Origin: Oxyruncus cristatus
Lineage: Eukaryota; Chordata; Aves; Passeriformes; Cotingidae
Direction of reading: 5' to 3'
DNA: 64,000 nt
NCBI GenBank assembly: GCA_013399855.1
Contig: VXAY01005262.1
Location: forward strand, 394,175 to 458,174
This document shows, one piece after another, positions 10,100 to 22,341 of this stretch. A program made the position numbers and the translations under genes. Every line of letters starts with the position of its first letter. The stretch's first letter is position 1. The notes below the pieces were generated by a model. The model was not told the DNA's origin, searched no databases, and saw only the letters and a list, made by a program, of their open reading frames with translations.

Positions 10100-13000
10100 C
10101 AAATAATCCAGTTAAGCAGTTAAAATGTGTTACTGCAAAATGATTTCTTCCCGTGGGATGCTAATTCTGCTTATACAGTTGGCATTTTCACATAGCAAAA
10201 TTTATCACTTTATTCAACCAAATTGAAAGATTTAATTTTGTCAAAATTTAGCTGATCTACTGAAAAGTGGTTTATGAAAAGAAACTACTACTGAAAAGTA
10301 GTTTCCATCATAATTAATTGTCTGCAATTTGTAGTTTCTATATTTCAAACACTCAGTTCCTCAGAGTCCTAGTCTCTGTGGCCCAGGTGTATGTCTAAAC
10401 CTCAAAGGAGACCATGATGAGTTGTAGAAAATCGTTTTGTCACAGAGCCTGGTCAAAGACATGGAAATTTCTAACCATCTGTCTTCTTAGGTAGACCATA
10501 GGAAAGAATGCAAACATAAAGTGTTTAGACAATAAAGAAGTAATTCAGAGATACCAGTAGATGCAATCTGACATTCAATTAAAATTAGTGTTTAAATTCA
10601 AGGCAATTAAAACACTGAAATTAAAAGAAAAAGTTCTTTTTAAAGTTAGGATTCTACAGATGTTTTTAGGACCTTGACTTTTCATCTCAATTTGACATGG
10701 AAGAAAATATGAAAGGACTAAAATATTTTACATATTATGAGGAGTCTGGGAAGCAGTTTCTAAGCCTATTGGTAACTTGCATGCCCTTTACATAAAGATG
10801 ATTTTCCATTAGGATGATCTGTTTCAAAGGGCACAGGATACCACAGGGAGAATCACGATAATTCCAATCTCAATTCTAAATCCCTCTGAGATGGCAGTTT
10901 TTCCACATTCATAGCAAACATTTTCTTCCTGACATTGACCCATACTATGCTAAATAGCTGTACTTACAGAGGAAAGTGGGGAGAAGACATTGCTCAACCT
11001 CCTCCACATACCTTGACAAGTATAGGCCTTTAAAAGTCTGTAATTTATCCAAAATTTAATCCAGCTAGGTTTGACTAGATTAGTCGGGTCACAGGTTTAA
11101 CATTTCTACTGAAATTTTCTGGTCTTGAGTGGAGATCACATGTTTTTCTACAGAGTATTTTGTTATTCTGTAGTGCCTCTACAGACAGCAGTGAAGATGC
11201 TAGCATAAGGCTGATGGTAACCTACTGAGCTACACTCTAGATTCAACAGCACCCCACCTGTAGAGTTCAGTTCTTCCAGAGACTCCTACAGAGCTCAACA
11301 GAAATAAAGAAATTTATTGACATACCTGATGAAACTTTCTTCTTTCCCTTAAAACCAGCATAGTCTCTCCAAATACCAAATATAAGTCATCACTGAAATA
11401 TAAGAGAGAAAGAAGGCTAGTCCTTTCAGGATTTTTTACTTTTTTGTACAAATTCAGTTCTGGACTCTATGCAGGAATTTAGTTTTCACGTAACTCTGAT
11501 TGATAGACTCAAAAGAAAAAGGGAGAATCAAGAACATAGGAGCTGCTATTTGCCAGCATCTTTGAGAATCCAAACCCCAAACTATCAACATTACATTAAT
11601 CACATTCATACAGACATTACAATCACTAAAGGATACAAATTCAGATAAATTTTAAGAAATCAATGTCTGAGTTTTTCAAACCCCTACATAGCATCCAGCC
11701 TCACGTTTATCAGAACTCTATCAAAGAATCACCTGTTCCTAATAACGGGGTCTCTCTCAGAGATTCAGTTACAGAACAGGAACAGTTTTAGGCATATGAT
11801 AAAAAAAACCTCCTTTTAATCAAGACAGAGGAATCTCCACATTCTTCATCACTTTGTAATTTTTTATATTGGTGATCACATATCAGAGTCATAATGCTGG
11901 GCTGACTTAATCCTTTCTTTTTGAGGGAGACTCACAATAAACAATTACATTTTCACCTAAAGTACCCCTGGGGGAACCACGCACCAAGAGAAGCTTGAAA
12001 ACCAGCAATGAGTAAATGACATGGAGCTTTCTGATTTTTGGCATCAACTTGCAACTATCTCAGTAGTATGAAAATTAGCTCCATGATTTTTAAATAGACC
12101 ATAATTCTCAGAGCAAAACAGAAGCTACGCTGATAGGTAATATTTTGACAGACATGGAACAGGCATTTTTAGACAGTATCATAGAACTTATGCATATAAA
12201 ACCTTCCTCTTGATGCCTTCTCTCAGAAATTGTTCTGAAAGTGGTGCATAGAATTAGAACAGAAGCAAATTACATTTTTTACACAGCACATTAAATGAAT
12301 AGACTGTATTGATCGATACATAGCAAGTCACATTATGTATGCCAGAAATCTGTACTAATCACTAAAGACTTCAAATTATGTTTGAATCCGATTATTCCTG
12401 ATCCCAGGCTGTGTACACAGATAATACAAAAAGACAGGCAGTTATAAAACATGCAGTTAATGCTTTTCTTTTAATAATAAACTTGGTATTTAAAACATAA
12501 TTGTCCTTTCCATACCTCGTTCAATGTGATTTCCAATTATGAAAAAGCATATGTACATATTAATTAAAATGCCCCTTGTTCTAATCCTTTATTATATTTT
12601 GGAGTGATGTTTTTTATAAGGTTACAGTAAAATTACACTGAAAGCTAAATGCTGAAATCTATGAGGTTTGCTTTATAATACAAGTCACATTATATAGCGC
12701 TACTACTCTTTTTAATTTTTTTTTATTTTTTAATGGTAGATATTTCCCTTCTTTTTAATTTCTCATTTTCTATTCAGATATACTCACTTGCAAACTGCTT
12801 TATGCAGCTGGAAACAAAGTTGTTTTGTCCTACATACAGTGCCAATGCACTCATAGGGAATTAAACACACATTTGGGTTAAAGGTCTGAAGAATAATAAG
12901 TTAACAATTTGCATACTCTGAATATTTGGAAAACTTTTATCTTTTGTTCCTTTAAGTCAAAGAGTATTAAATTATAAATTTCTTTGACAGTATATGGCTA

Positions 13001-13585
13001 ATAAATAGGGAAGTATTAATTAATGTTAAGTTAATGATTGCAAACTGACAATGACAATTAAGAACATGACAGTATCTGTGAGTTCCAAGCAGGAATAAGA
13101 TATTTAATAATAATCTTCATTAACTGACTCAAATCAAGGAGAATACATTAAACATCCCAGTTCCTCAAGACACAGTTGTTTCTCAACTAATTTTAACATT
13201 TAATTTAGTCCAAGAGTCACAAATTCAAGGAACGGGACAAAAGGTTAGTCATCAAAATATTCCTAACCTTTGAAATTTACTTTTAGAAACATAGGAAACT
13301 CTTTAAATAGCCCATGTGCATGTTAACACCTCACCAAGAAAACCCGTTTATAGGAATGTACAGTTTGTGCCGTTTCCTAATGTACTTAGGAGAGGAGCAC
13401 CCCCTAGTGATGACTGCGAATCACATTTACTTTATTGGACATCAGTCAAGGTGGCTTTTACAGATGAGTTATTACAATTCTTCTACTTGCACATCGTCCT
13501 AGCATTAATTTTTTTCATTCCTTATTTTAAAAATATAATGTTTTATTTCCCTTCTTAATTATTTATTTAGATAAATTGGACAATA
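10100..13585. other. Gene-free AT-rich stretch
   Basis: No open frame beyond about 80 codons and no repeat family recognised. The final base of this stretch ends the left 5-bp flank (CAATA, 13581-13585) of the adjoining LTR. Confidence 0.6.
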
Positions 13586-13657
13586 TGTGCTGATTTAAAG
13601 GTAAACCGTCAGGAGAAATGAACCCAAGTCAAAAGAGATTTTAAGTCAGAATTACAA

Positions 13658-13663
13658 TTTAAT
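13658..13663 (-). terminator. ATTAAA polyadenylation signal of the minus-strand LTR
   Basis: ATTAAA on the minus strand near the 3' end of the LTR, in an AT-rich segment before the terminal CACA. It could still end transcripts entering on the minus strand. Confidence 0.5.
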
Positions 13664-13861
13664 AAAAATTATACAATAAATACAATTATTCAGATGAACA
13701 GTTGGTTCTAACCCACAAAAACCCAGACGTATAACCTGGCACCCTGGGCCATGAACAGAATGGTGTTCATTGGCCTCTGTGCTGAGCCTCGCGTGGTCCC
13801 CCCCTGGCCTGAGTCCAAGAGTAAAAGGAGGAGAAAAACCTGTTGGTGTGAGTGACGGTCG

Positions 13862-13909
13862 CAGTCCGGTTGAGAGCGGTGGTCACAGTCCGGTTGAGGT
13901 TCTGGTCCT
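13862..13909. repeat. 24-bp tandem duplication in the LTR
   Basis: The block CAGTCCGGTTGAG occurs at 13862 and again at 13886, a 24-bp period. It lies just downstream of the minus-strand TATA box, so it would fall in the transcribed R region of the LTR. Confidence 0.85.
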
Positions 13910-13954
13910 CCTCTGGATCCCACGAATGGTACCAGAAGTCCTAAACCCCCCAAG

Positions 13955-13960
13955 ATTATA
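13955..13960 (-). promoter_or_regulatory. TATA box of the minus-strand LTR
   Basis: TATAAT on the minus strand, about 350 bp inside the LTR from its 5' end and about 290 bp before the polyadenylation signal, which is the expected spacing for U3/R organisation. Confidence 0.55.
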
Positions 13961-14310
13961 TTCGCTCAGGTTCAGGCAGGAATGCCCAGGACCTCCCCCA
14001 GGGCGGGGAGTTCCACAATGGGTGATTGTGAGTCACGGGATATTTTTGGAATCCTTGATGGCCCGTTAGCAGACGTGACCCCTCAGGCTGGGTGTGGAGG
14101 TGCTACTGACTCCTTGGAGGGGAGTTACCACACCCGAGTCATTGGTGTGAGAACAGGAACATGCTCCTATCTCACAGGCCTCTTAACACCTCAGCTGATA
14201 GCCTGAGGGGTCAGGGGTGCTCTGGGCAGCTGCTGCTGCTGATCTATTGTTAACAGTTTCTGGGAAATGACACAGAGGGTGTAGAATACACAGTTTGGGT
14301 TACACTCACA

Positions 14311-14823
14311 CAATGATGAACTGGTCCCGGCTGTTCTAACTAAAACACATTATTTGACAATGGGTGTGTTTCTGTTTGTCCCTTAGACCATAACTATTTA
14401 CACCTATAAAATTCCTTGATCCTGGAAACTTTGCTTGCAGATACTAGAACTTATGCATTGACAGTTATCCTAAGCTTTTCTGGTACCCCAGTGTGATTGC
14501 ACATGTGTTTCAGGACTGCTGTTCTTTGAGAAGTTAATGCAAGAACGTCAGTGAGAGCCATGCACCTTTAAGATTCTTATACTGACTAACATTTTAATGT
14601 CAATAGGAGTCAGTTGTGTAGATCTGTCTTCAGAATCAATTGTTTCCTCTCAGTATGTCATTTTCCTGCTACAGCACTGCAGCAAGCAGGCAAGTAGTGC
14701 TGTCACAGAGCATGATGCCAGGCGCAAGTCCAATAGTCTTCCTTGCAAATCTGTGTTTCCTCGGAAGACAAAAGAAGCTGGAATTAAAGTACTGTGACAT
14801 GAGTAGCTTATCTTCCTCTTAAG
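14311..14823 (+). other. Stretch between the LTR and the long open frame
   Basis: No family is recognised. On the plus strand two frames are open late in the stretch (14597-14797 and 14640-14822), the second ending one base before the long open frame at 14824. Stop codons on this strand are thus unusually sparse from about 14600 to 15434. The end of the stretch is a pyrimidine-rich splice-acceptor-like sequence with AG at 14822-14823. Confidence 0.5.
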
Positions 14824-15408
14824 GTGCTTGAAGAACATCTGCAATTGTTCCACGGATGCCAAGGAAATATAACAATTTTTCGAAGTGTAAACCTGTCACA
14901 AATTAATAGATCTATGTACGTGTGTGCAGTAAACCAGATTATTTGGCAAGATGAAGGCCACCTCTTGTTAATGGAGAAAATACGTGCATCATATAATCAG
15001 ATGCTGCTGTTAATGTTGGCAATTTCATGCGAAAGGACTGAACATTTTTTACTACTATTTTGTACAGATAATATTTGTGGAAAAGATTTAAGCAAAACAA
15101 ATTCATTGTTAATCATAAATCTACTTTCAGGAATACAAAAGAAAAATTTATGTTCAGGTCATAATTCTGACATAGCAAAGGAGGCAAGATCAACAGAAAT
15201 GCTTCCTGGAGAAAATAGCCAAGCCCAGAGATGTAATGAGAAGTGCAACAGGACAGTATGTCATTTTCAGGCAGCAAACACAAATGCTGCAAAAATACTC
15301 ACAAAACCTCCACATCTGTGGAACTGTTTACACTCGAGCTGCCTCGGAAATTTTATTTCAAAACAGCAAAGCCATCCAGCCAAACTGAGACAACAGTCAC
15401 ATTGCTAG
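14824..15408 (+). other. 195-codon open frame behind a splice acceptor, possible exon or lncRNA
   Basis: The frame opens immediately after a good acceptor (CTTATCTTCCTCTTAAG ending 14823) and runs to a TAG at 15406-15408. Its first codon is GTG, so it would be an internal or terminal exon rather than a start. The product has mixed composition, no transmembrane segment, no repeat and scattered cysteines (for example CNEKCNRTVCHF near residues 138-149). I recognise no domain. By a hand estimate assuming 38% GC, a frame this long is expected only about 0.01-0.02 times in 64 kb on both strands, which makes it the least random-looking unexplained frame here. A nearby ATG does not begin it and no clear donor or AATAAA follows. 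It might be an unrecognised exon, a decayed gene, a lncRNA exon or chance. Confidence 0.2.
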
Positions 15409-15855
15409 CTCTGCCACTTAGAAAACAGTGTTGAGTTCAGATAGAGTATAAGGTTAAGCAGAAAGCTCACACTCAAATTTTTTAAAATATGAAATTTAAG
15501 TAAGGGTACTTTCTATAAGCTTTGACTGCTGTTGTTAATGTTCTCGGGTACGTTAAAATGTTTCAGCTCATGTCTAATGACATACTGCACTAGAACGCTA
15601 ATTTAAAATGGGCTTTGTAAATCATTTACTCTGTACTTGAGCCAGCTATAGTGAACAATTACACTGATTACCCATTTTTGACTCTGCTAGAACTGCATCA
15701 CAATATATGATGGATGCCTGGCACTCTAAGGCATTCTTTTCAGTCTCCCTCAGCCAAGGACACTAAATGAAAGCCTTGTGTAACTTCTTTCTAGCTGTTG
15801 AAGGAGTAGCTTGCCTTCAACTTTTTGTTTTGCAGTTTATTCTTTCCATTTAACC

Positions 15856-15873
15856 TTTTTTTTTTTTTTTTTT
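15856..15873. repeat. Poly-T tract (18 bases)
   Basis: Uninterrupted run of 18 T. On the minus strand it is an A run that could be the tail of an old retroposon, but no element body was recognised beside it. Confidence 0.9.
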
Positions 15874-17260
15874 AAGTGTCATGTTCCAGAATTGGGGAAC
15901 AGCAGATATAGTCCATAAAAACAGTACTACTATCAGTCAGATCTCCCAGTGATTCATTTGTACTCACAAAAATACTTTGTACACACAAACAGCATTATGG
16001 AATGACACGTTGAGATTATCCATCAACACGGTTCTGGTATCCTGGCATATGTTAGCTCTTGTTTTCTACGTTGTTTAGAAACAGCTTTCTGTAAGATTCA
16101 ATGTCTCCATCTGCATAACTATCACCCCTGCTGTAAATCACTCATGCACTGACATGTATCATATAGATTTGCATGTTTCCTTTATACTTTCAGAGAAGCT
16201 CCTATTTTAGTGTTTTCATACTTGGAGTCTCAGATGAGGCAAGGTCCCTACTTGAAAGATTTGCAGAAATCTGTTGACAGAAGTCATCACATGCTGTTGT
16301 TACCCGTTTACTGGCAGAATTCCTCAGTATAGATGTGACTGTAAAAGGAGAATTTTTAGAACCTTGGGGATCTTTCCATATTCCTGTTTGTCTTTCCCTG
16401 GCTGAAGGGCATAGGTTTTGACAAAGTTAGTGGCAAACTTATATGTTCTGTTGTACTGCACACGTGTTTTGGTGTTTTTTTAAACTGTAGACTTTTATCA
16501 CAAAAGCAGTTAGTATAACATAGATTTTGCTTAAAGGTGAAATGGCAGTCTAAAGCACTTGCTATTCTTTCTCCTTGCACTAGCACTTTACTCTGTCCTC
16601 TGGGCTACCAGAAGAGTATGTGACTTTTAAAAGTGTATCTTAATGACAGAAAGAATCTACCTGTCCATCAGCTTCCTTACACCAAAGTCATACCTCTTCC
16701 AACTATTCAGTGACTTTATTATCAGGACACACTACTCCCAAGTGCCACTGGACATTAGTCTGGACCCAAAGGAGGCGACATGTCCTTCCTCCGCCACCCC
16801 ATTTTTTGACTCAATAGCATGCTTCACAGGGCCCCTAAGACTGTAATAAGACATCTAATAAGTCTGAATAGTCCTCACAGAACAGCTTTTTCTTCAAAGC
16901 AATCACAAAATGCAAAACATTTTACAAGTCTGCAATTTATTTTTGCTACATAAAGTGTTCTAAATTTTGCCTTTGGAGATGGATATAACATTTTCAAGAA
17001 GCTCTATTAAATTGTTCATAAAATAGACTCTGATTCTAAAAACACAATACTATTTTTAAGATATATATTTTTAATCCTATATGTTTTCCTTTCTTGCCGG
17101 TAAAACACACCAAACAAGCCAAACCCAAGAGTTCAAATTGGCAATGCTAAATTTAGCTTCTGCATATTCTTGATGCAGTATTAAGCACTTAAATAACAAG
17201 CCCCATCCTCCCAGAATACAATACAGCTGCTGGAAACAACCCATAGAAGACTCAGCTTAC

Positions 17261-17315
17261 CTTGTTGAAAGCCACTTGTAATGCAATCAGATTGAGTGGA
17301 CCTGGGTTTTTTCCA
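17261..17315 (-). other. Candidate small exon, minus strand
   Basis: On the minus strand the segment is preceded by TTTTGCTGTGCCTCAG, a fair acceptor, and followed by AACAAG/GTAAGC, a good donor. The 55-base segment is open in one frame across both boundaries (WKKPRSTQ-like start). Pairs of this quality occur by chance many times in 64 kb, so it is a weak candidate, perhaps for a non-coding transcript. Confidence 0.1.
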
Positions 17316-20300
17316 CTGAGGCACAGCAAAATGTTGGCCTCTTGTTGAACTTCTGTCCTCAGCTACTGGTCTCAAGCAACTTCTGGAGAGTGGAAAAAGT
17401 ACATCAGCCCTACTAAGCTGCTTTTTGCCTCCCAGATAAGCTGTGCTATACATACTTCTCTCTGTTCCCCTAATCCCTTCAGAGTCCCACCTAGTTCAGT
17501 CTTCATTGATCGAGCTTCATTAACACTCCTTGCAAATGAACATCAACAACACTCTGAAGGGCATAATCATTTGTAAGCAGTAAGACGTTCTCTCAGAAAG
17601 CTTTCTTGAAGCAAAAGTAGGTGAATTAAAGACTTTTGAAGATATATTAAACTATGTTTGTGCCAGAGTACCAGATCATCAAAACTCTCCATTAATCAAG
17701 ACTTATGGTTTAACTGAGGGTTCCAAATTTGACCTAGCATAACGAAAAAGCTGTAAATCTCCAGAAGTACTCCTCCATCGCAAGATTGCTTAGCCTTCTT
17801 TCCATTAGCCTCTCTGTAAGATCATTTTCAGCACCCAAAGATTTGGCCTTCAATAGTTTCTTGCTCCCGACTCTCAACTAAGGTGTGACATATCAAGATT
17901 GTAAAAAGGGGAAAAAAGATACCTTGCAAACATAGAGGAAGGTTACACTATTTTATTTTTAGTGATTACTCATAATTTCATCTTTTGTCATTCTCTCTCT
18001 CTATTCTTTGCTATTGGTTTGATTACTTTTTCTTTCCTCCGAAAAACTCTGTTTTTAAGATGAAAGAATTCCAATTCTTCCATCCAATTAAGGAGGAGTG
18101 GTCTTTCCTTGCACTGACAGTGCCATGCATATAATTTCTTGAGATAACAGAGTCAACTGTACAGCAAGGACTTCATAAGTTATCTTCTTCATGAGATACG
18201 GATAGAAGAAGGGAAATCTGAAAGCTGTCAGCAGAAATAAGATATTTTATTCTTTCTTTTATTTACTGTAACTGGAAAAATTTTAACGAGTCAAATGGTG
18301 AAAGAGATAGAAATAGCATTACACTCTACAATGACTGTTATTTAAATTTAATGACAATGTTCATTCTCGGTATTTTTCTGTACAGCATTTGGAAATGGCT
18401 TAAAGCTAATATAAACATGGTTAACTGGTTCTATTTCCTAATTCAGTCAAATTTCCTCCTTCATTGTCAATATTTCATATTTCAAAACCTTGTGACATCT
18501 ATATTAACAATGTAAACTTATCCCATAGTCAGAGTACAGACTTAGATGTTTCAAATTTGTAACTCACTGTGAAGTCAATAACATAGATACAAAATATGCA
18601 TATTATTAAAGAGAGAATCGGGTTTTCCAGATAGCAATGTTACTAAAACCCATGCTGTATGCTTTTCCCTATCAAAACAGACCTTAAAAGAACACAATTG
18701 TTTTGAGCATAAAATCAGTGGGATCTCACAATATACAAATTAATATTTGTCATATTTTTCATAACATCATAATGTCTCAATATGTTTTAATCTAGTATTT
18801 GCATCTCTGTTTCAGAGAGAAGTTTATCACATCAGGTAGAACTAAAAAAGAAGTATAACTTACAGTTGAGAACTATGTACCTTTTTTCTTATTCACAAAC
18901 TGGTAAACACAATATATGATAAAAGCTGGAAAATGGTTTTGCCATTCATCCAACCTGTGATATGATTAACGAACACTTCATGAACAGTGCTAGGTCAGTT
19001 ACACTCTTTGGGATTTTCTTGTGGTTCCACTTCTAGAGGGTTGTTTATGTGAGTAATTACTTTTAGAAATATAGCAGCTGGAAAACTCGAAGAGTTCATC
19101 TCCACGGTAACAACCACTTTTTTTGCTGGAAATATCAGTTAGTTTGAAAAGATATTTTTTCTCTTTCCTGCAATTTTCCACATATATGTAATTAAGATGG
19201 AGGTACGAAAGCACATAATATCATTTTGTTAGAATGTAGGGGGATATTAAAGTGCTGTGGAACTAACATATGATGATATTTTGAAAGACAATTGGTAGGC
19301 AAGAGTAGCAGTAATTTAAAAGTAAATCCTATTACTAAAGCTATTTAATTTCTGATTGAATAAGATAATTATTACTAAAGGATATTTTCAAGGCAATATT
19401 CTTCGTGATTTTTTCTTCTAAAAAGACTAGTTCATTACACTATTTAATACTGGAAAAATGAACCAAATATTTCTCCAATTTGTGGAGATATATTGATGGA
19501 AAATACATGCAAAACCTATCAGAATAGTGTATTTTATTTGCACTTTTATTCAGTTTCTTTAGAGTCTAGGTTTTAAGATTAAAAATCCCTTATAAAATAC
19601 TTATAAAGACTATATTAATCTCCAAATGTGTATTAACCCTGGTACAAGGCTCCTATTTTTAGTAGAACATTCTATTTTCTTTTCATTTATGCCATATTTT
19701 CTCATGAACCACAATGTTTCACTTCCTTCTCTGTCCTTTTATTTGAAGTTTTACACGTCAGGAGCTGGTGATGGACAACACGATGTCCCTTCCTGGACAC
19801 ACAGACCAAGTGAAGCTAAGTTATGAATTTCATTTCTCTATCCACTGCATACACATCTTCCCTCCTATTGAAGTCATGACTTTTCATTGCGACTTTAGCG
19901 AGCACCATTTGTAAACTGATTAACTGCCCATTAACGGATGTTCATCCAAGTCACGGGATCTATTCAGCTGATTCTTTAAATTACATTCAATATTTCTATT
20001 TAAGTCTTGCAGTTTTTCAGTAATAGTACAATAGGTTAGAGTTGCCAACAACCCCCTGCACTTCAGATACTTTGTAAATACTATAATTTTTAAAAGTACA
20101 CTTTTAAAAGCAAAATTTAATTTTCAATGTCTTTTGGACTGTAGTTTGGTAAAAGCATTTTAATGTAAAAAAAAAAATTTCCCTTAAAAATTGTAGAAAA
20201 ATATTAGTTCCTAAATGACAGTCTTTTCCACTGACTTCAATCATATCTGGCTATGACCTTGCATTCCTATAAAAGATATTTCTAAAACTAATAGACTTGG

Positions 20301-21206
20301 TTCCAAAATGAAATATATATATTTAGCCTTAATTTCACCTGTACTTTCTCATAAGATATGTATGTTATTAAACATCACGTATTCGTATATGCCATATGTA
20401 TACACAACAAAAGGGACTTAATGAAAGCTTGTGAAAGCCAGGATACAAATTATTCTAGGATCCTGTATCAACTCAGAGGAGATGATGAAGGAGCAAGGCA
20501 GGACATAATTCAGAGTTAAAACTTATTACAGTCATTAAAATGACAGAAGCCCAATTCCAATGACGAAAAACCCAGCCACCAGCACAAGACCATCTGACTC
20601 CAAGCAGTCACAAGAACTACTAAGAGAAAGTGAGTGCTTTGTCAGTCTTAACATATGATTTGTTAGCAGAAGTGAATCTATAAAATAGTACTGCGAGAGA
20701 ATCACAAAGCAGAAAATGCATTATTCAGAATTCAAAACAAAATAAACAGAATTTTAATCAATATTTTTATCTCTGCAATACGCTCCTTGAAAAAGTTTAT
20801 TGTGTGTTGAGTATTTGAAATACCTAATAAAATGTTCAGAATGTGCAGAACACCAAAGGAAGAAGCCTTCCCTACAGCAAAACAAATCAGAGAGAGAAGT
20901 GAAAATATTTCTGTGCAAATGAACTCTTAAAATGAAAAATGGGACAGCTGTTTAAAGAAATAGCACCACTTTGGAGAGAACTGAAATATTTTGAGAAAGT
21001 TTTTTTTTTAAAAAAAAAGCTTCAGTGGATTTTCTTATAGCGAGAACGTATGACCTCAGATTTTTCCCCCAAGTTGTGGTGAATATAGGTCAGGTTTTTA
21101 GTCATGCTGCTTGTTGAACATTTTGTTTTATTGCTGTGCAGGTTGTGATGGTATCCTGTGGTCCAATCAATCCTAGCGTTGCTCTGTGCTGTATTTCTTT
21201 CTGCAG

Positions 21207-21541
21207 CTGAATGGCCATTAGCTCAACTCAAAGTGGATTTCTCAGACAAGAGGCTGTGCATGGCAAACAACGAATACTGTTATCTGATGCACAACTGGAA
21301 AATTCATTTTGAGATAGTTCTTGGAATACCTGTTGAGCAGGTTATAGTCCCTGAAAGTCTGACCAAGAAAGCATGTGGAATTTTTCACCAAGGCAAGCAA
21401 ACATTATATTTAGCCAAAGAGAACAAACTAGAAGATAGATCAGTAAATCACTCTGAATTGGTCCACTCAAGACATGGAGACAGGGTAGATCCAAAGCAAT
21501 TTACTTTCCTTCCAGGAACTAGAAGGCAGCCTGGGAAATAA
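21207..21541 (+). other. Terminal-exon-like open frame, product unknown
   Basis: Two strong acceptors precede it: TTTTATTGCTGTGCAG ending 21141 and TGTATTTCTTTCTGCAG ending 21206. From the second the frame is open for about 111 codons (starting in phase 2 with EWPLAQLKVDFSDK) to a TAA at 21539-21541. An AATAAA follows at 21626-21631, so the arrangement resembles the last coding exon of a gene. The product has no recognisable domain or membrane segment and is lysine/histidine-rich towards its end. Open frames of this length are expected about once or twice by chance here, and AATAAA is common in AT-rich DNA. I judge it more likely coincidence than gene. Confidence 0.15.
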
Positions 21542-21625
21542 CTCTGATTTGCAGAGTAAATAGTGCCATCTTTCTCCATTCATAATAGAATTTCAGCTAA
21601 CAATTTGATCCTAAAGGTTTTGTTT

Positions 21626-21631
21626 AATAAA
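21626..21631 (+). terminator. AATAAA, possible polyadenylation signal
   Basis: Canonical hexamer 85 bases after the stop of the open frame ending at 21541, with a GT-containing stretch downstream. Its use depends on whether that frame is transcribed. Confidence 0.2.
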
Positions 21632-22312
21632 TAGCTGTGGAATGATGTTCTATACAGGGATGTTGATCACAAAGTGGGGAAATACAGCAAATGAAAAGAT
21701 ATTGTTTAGCACTTTCCCATATGGACAGTTACCTGCCAATGTGCACCATCTCTTTATAAGCCATTATATTCTGACTTTATTTTCTTTCTCCCTTTTTTTA
21801 CAGTTTATTATTGTTAGATTTAGCTCCTTTCTTACAACAGAGCATTAGAAGATAATAGTACATGGAGTGTTTAATAAGACTTTATTTTTCATTTATGTCT
21901 TCTCTTTTACTTTATCTTGCTCTACTTGTGACTTTTCTTCCTTCACTTAAAAAAAAAAGAAACCCTCCCAAGGGTGTGAAAGACATTTGACTCCAGATCC
22001 TAATTTCCATACACTACTGTAAATCTAAGTTGAACTGTCTAACTGAAATCAGTGAGCCTACACATGCTCTACTGATCTACTTGAAAGATAAATCACATCT
22101 ATTATTCCACCTCATTCTGGTCCTACTTTTCCATTTTAAGTGCCTGAAATTAGCAAATCCCTCTTTAAACCCGTGATCTAACAGTGTCTAACACACAGCA
22201 CAGATGATGAAGGTCTACAATCATCATTTACCCATACACAGTTAATATCCATTTTTCAGCCAGTAAAACAACTTTTTCTTACAAATCTTCAGTGGAAGGC
22301 TACACTGAGGCA

Positions 22313-22341
22313 GGGGGAGACAAGGAGGGGTGGGGAAGGGG
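22313..22341 (+). other. G-quadruplex motif
   Basis: Four runs of at least four G (22313-22317, 22327-22330, 22332-22335, 22338-22341) are separated by loops of 9, 1 and 2 bases. This meets the usual intramolecular quadruplex definition with four-tetrad potential. It lies in AT-rich DNA far from any recognisable promoter. Confidence 0.75.

Larger units (their letters stand above)
13586..14310 (-). mobile_element. Solo LTR of an endogenous retrovirus, minus strand
   Basis: A 725-bp GC- and CpG-rich block stands out from AT-rich surroundings. On the minus strand it starts TGTGAG at 14310 and ends AGCACA at 13586, giving matching TGTG...CACA termini. The flanks are CAATA (13581-13585) and CAATG (14311-14315), a 5-bp duplication with one transition. 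On the minus strand it holds the standard LTR order: a TATAAT box at 13960-13955, then an ATTAAA polyadenylation signal at 13663-13658, then an AT-rich tail. No retroviral coding sequence adjoins it, so it is a solo LTR. Open frames in it (minus 13953-13708; plus 13770-14069) merely reflect its GC content. The retained CpGs suggest it is younger than the LTR at 666, but age is inferred only. The family name is not assigned. Confidence 0.8.
15409..21141. other. Gene-free AT-rich stretch
   Basis: Apart from a minus-strand exon candidate at 17261-17315 and an 18-base T run at 15856-15873, the DNA is unremarkable. Open frames stay under about 90 codons. No repeats of known family were seen. Confidence 0.6.

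Noticed and set aside
13708..13953. Minus-strand 81-codon frame with a repeated QPDCD-type motif
   Set aside because: It lies inside the LTR 13586-14310; the repeat is the 24-bp DNA duplication, not protein evidence.
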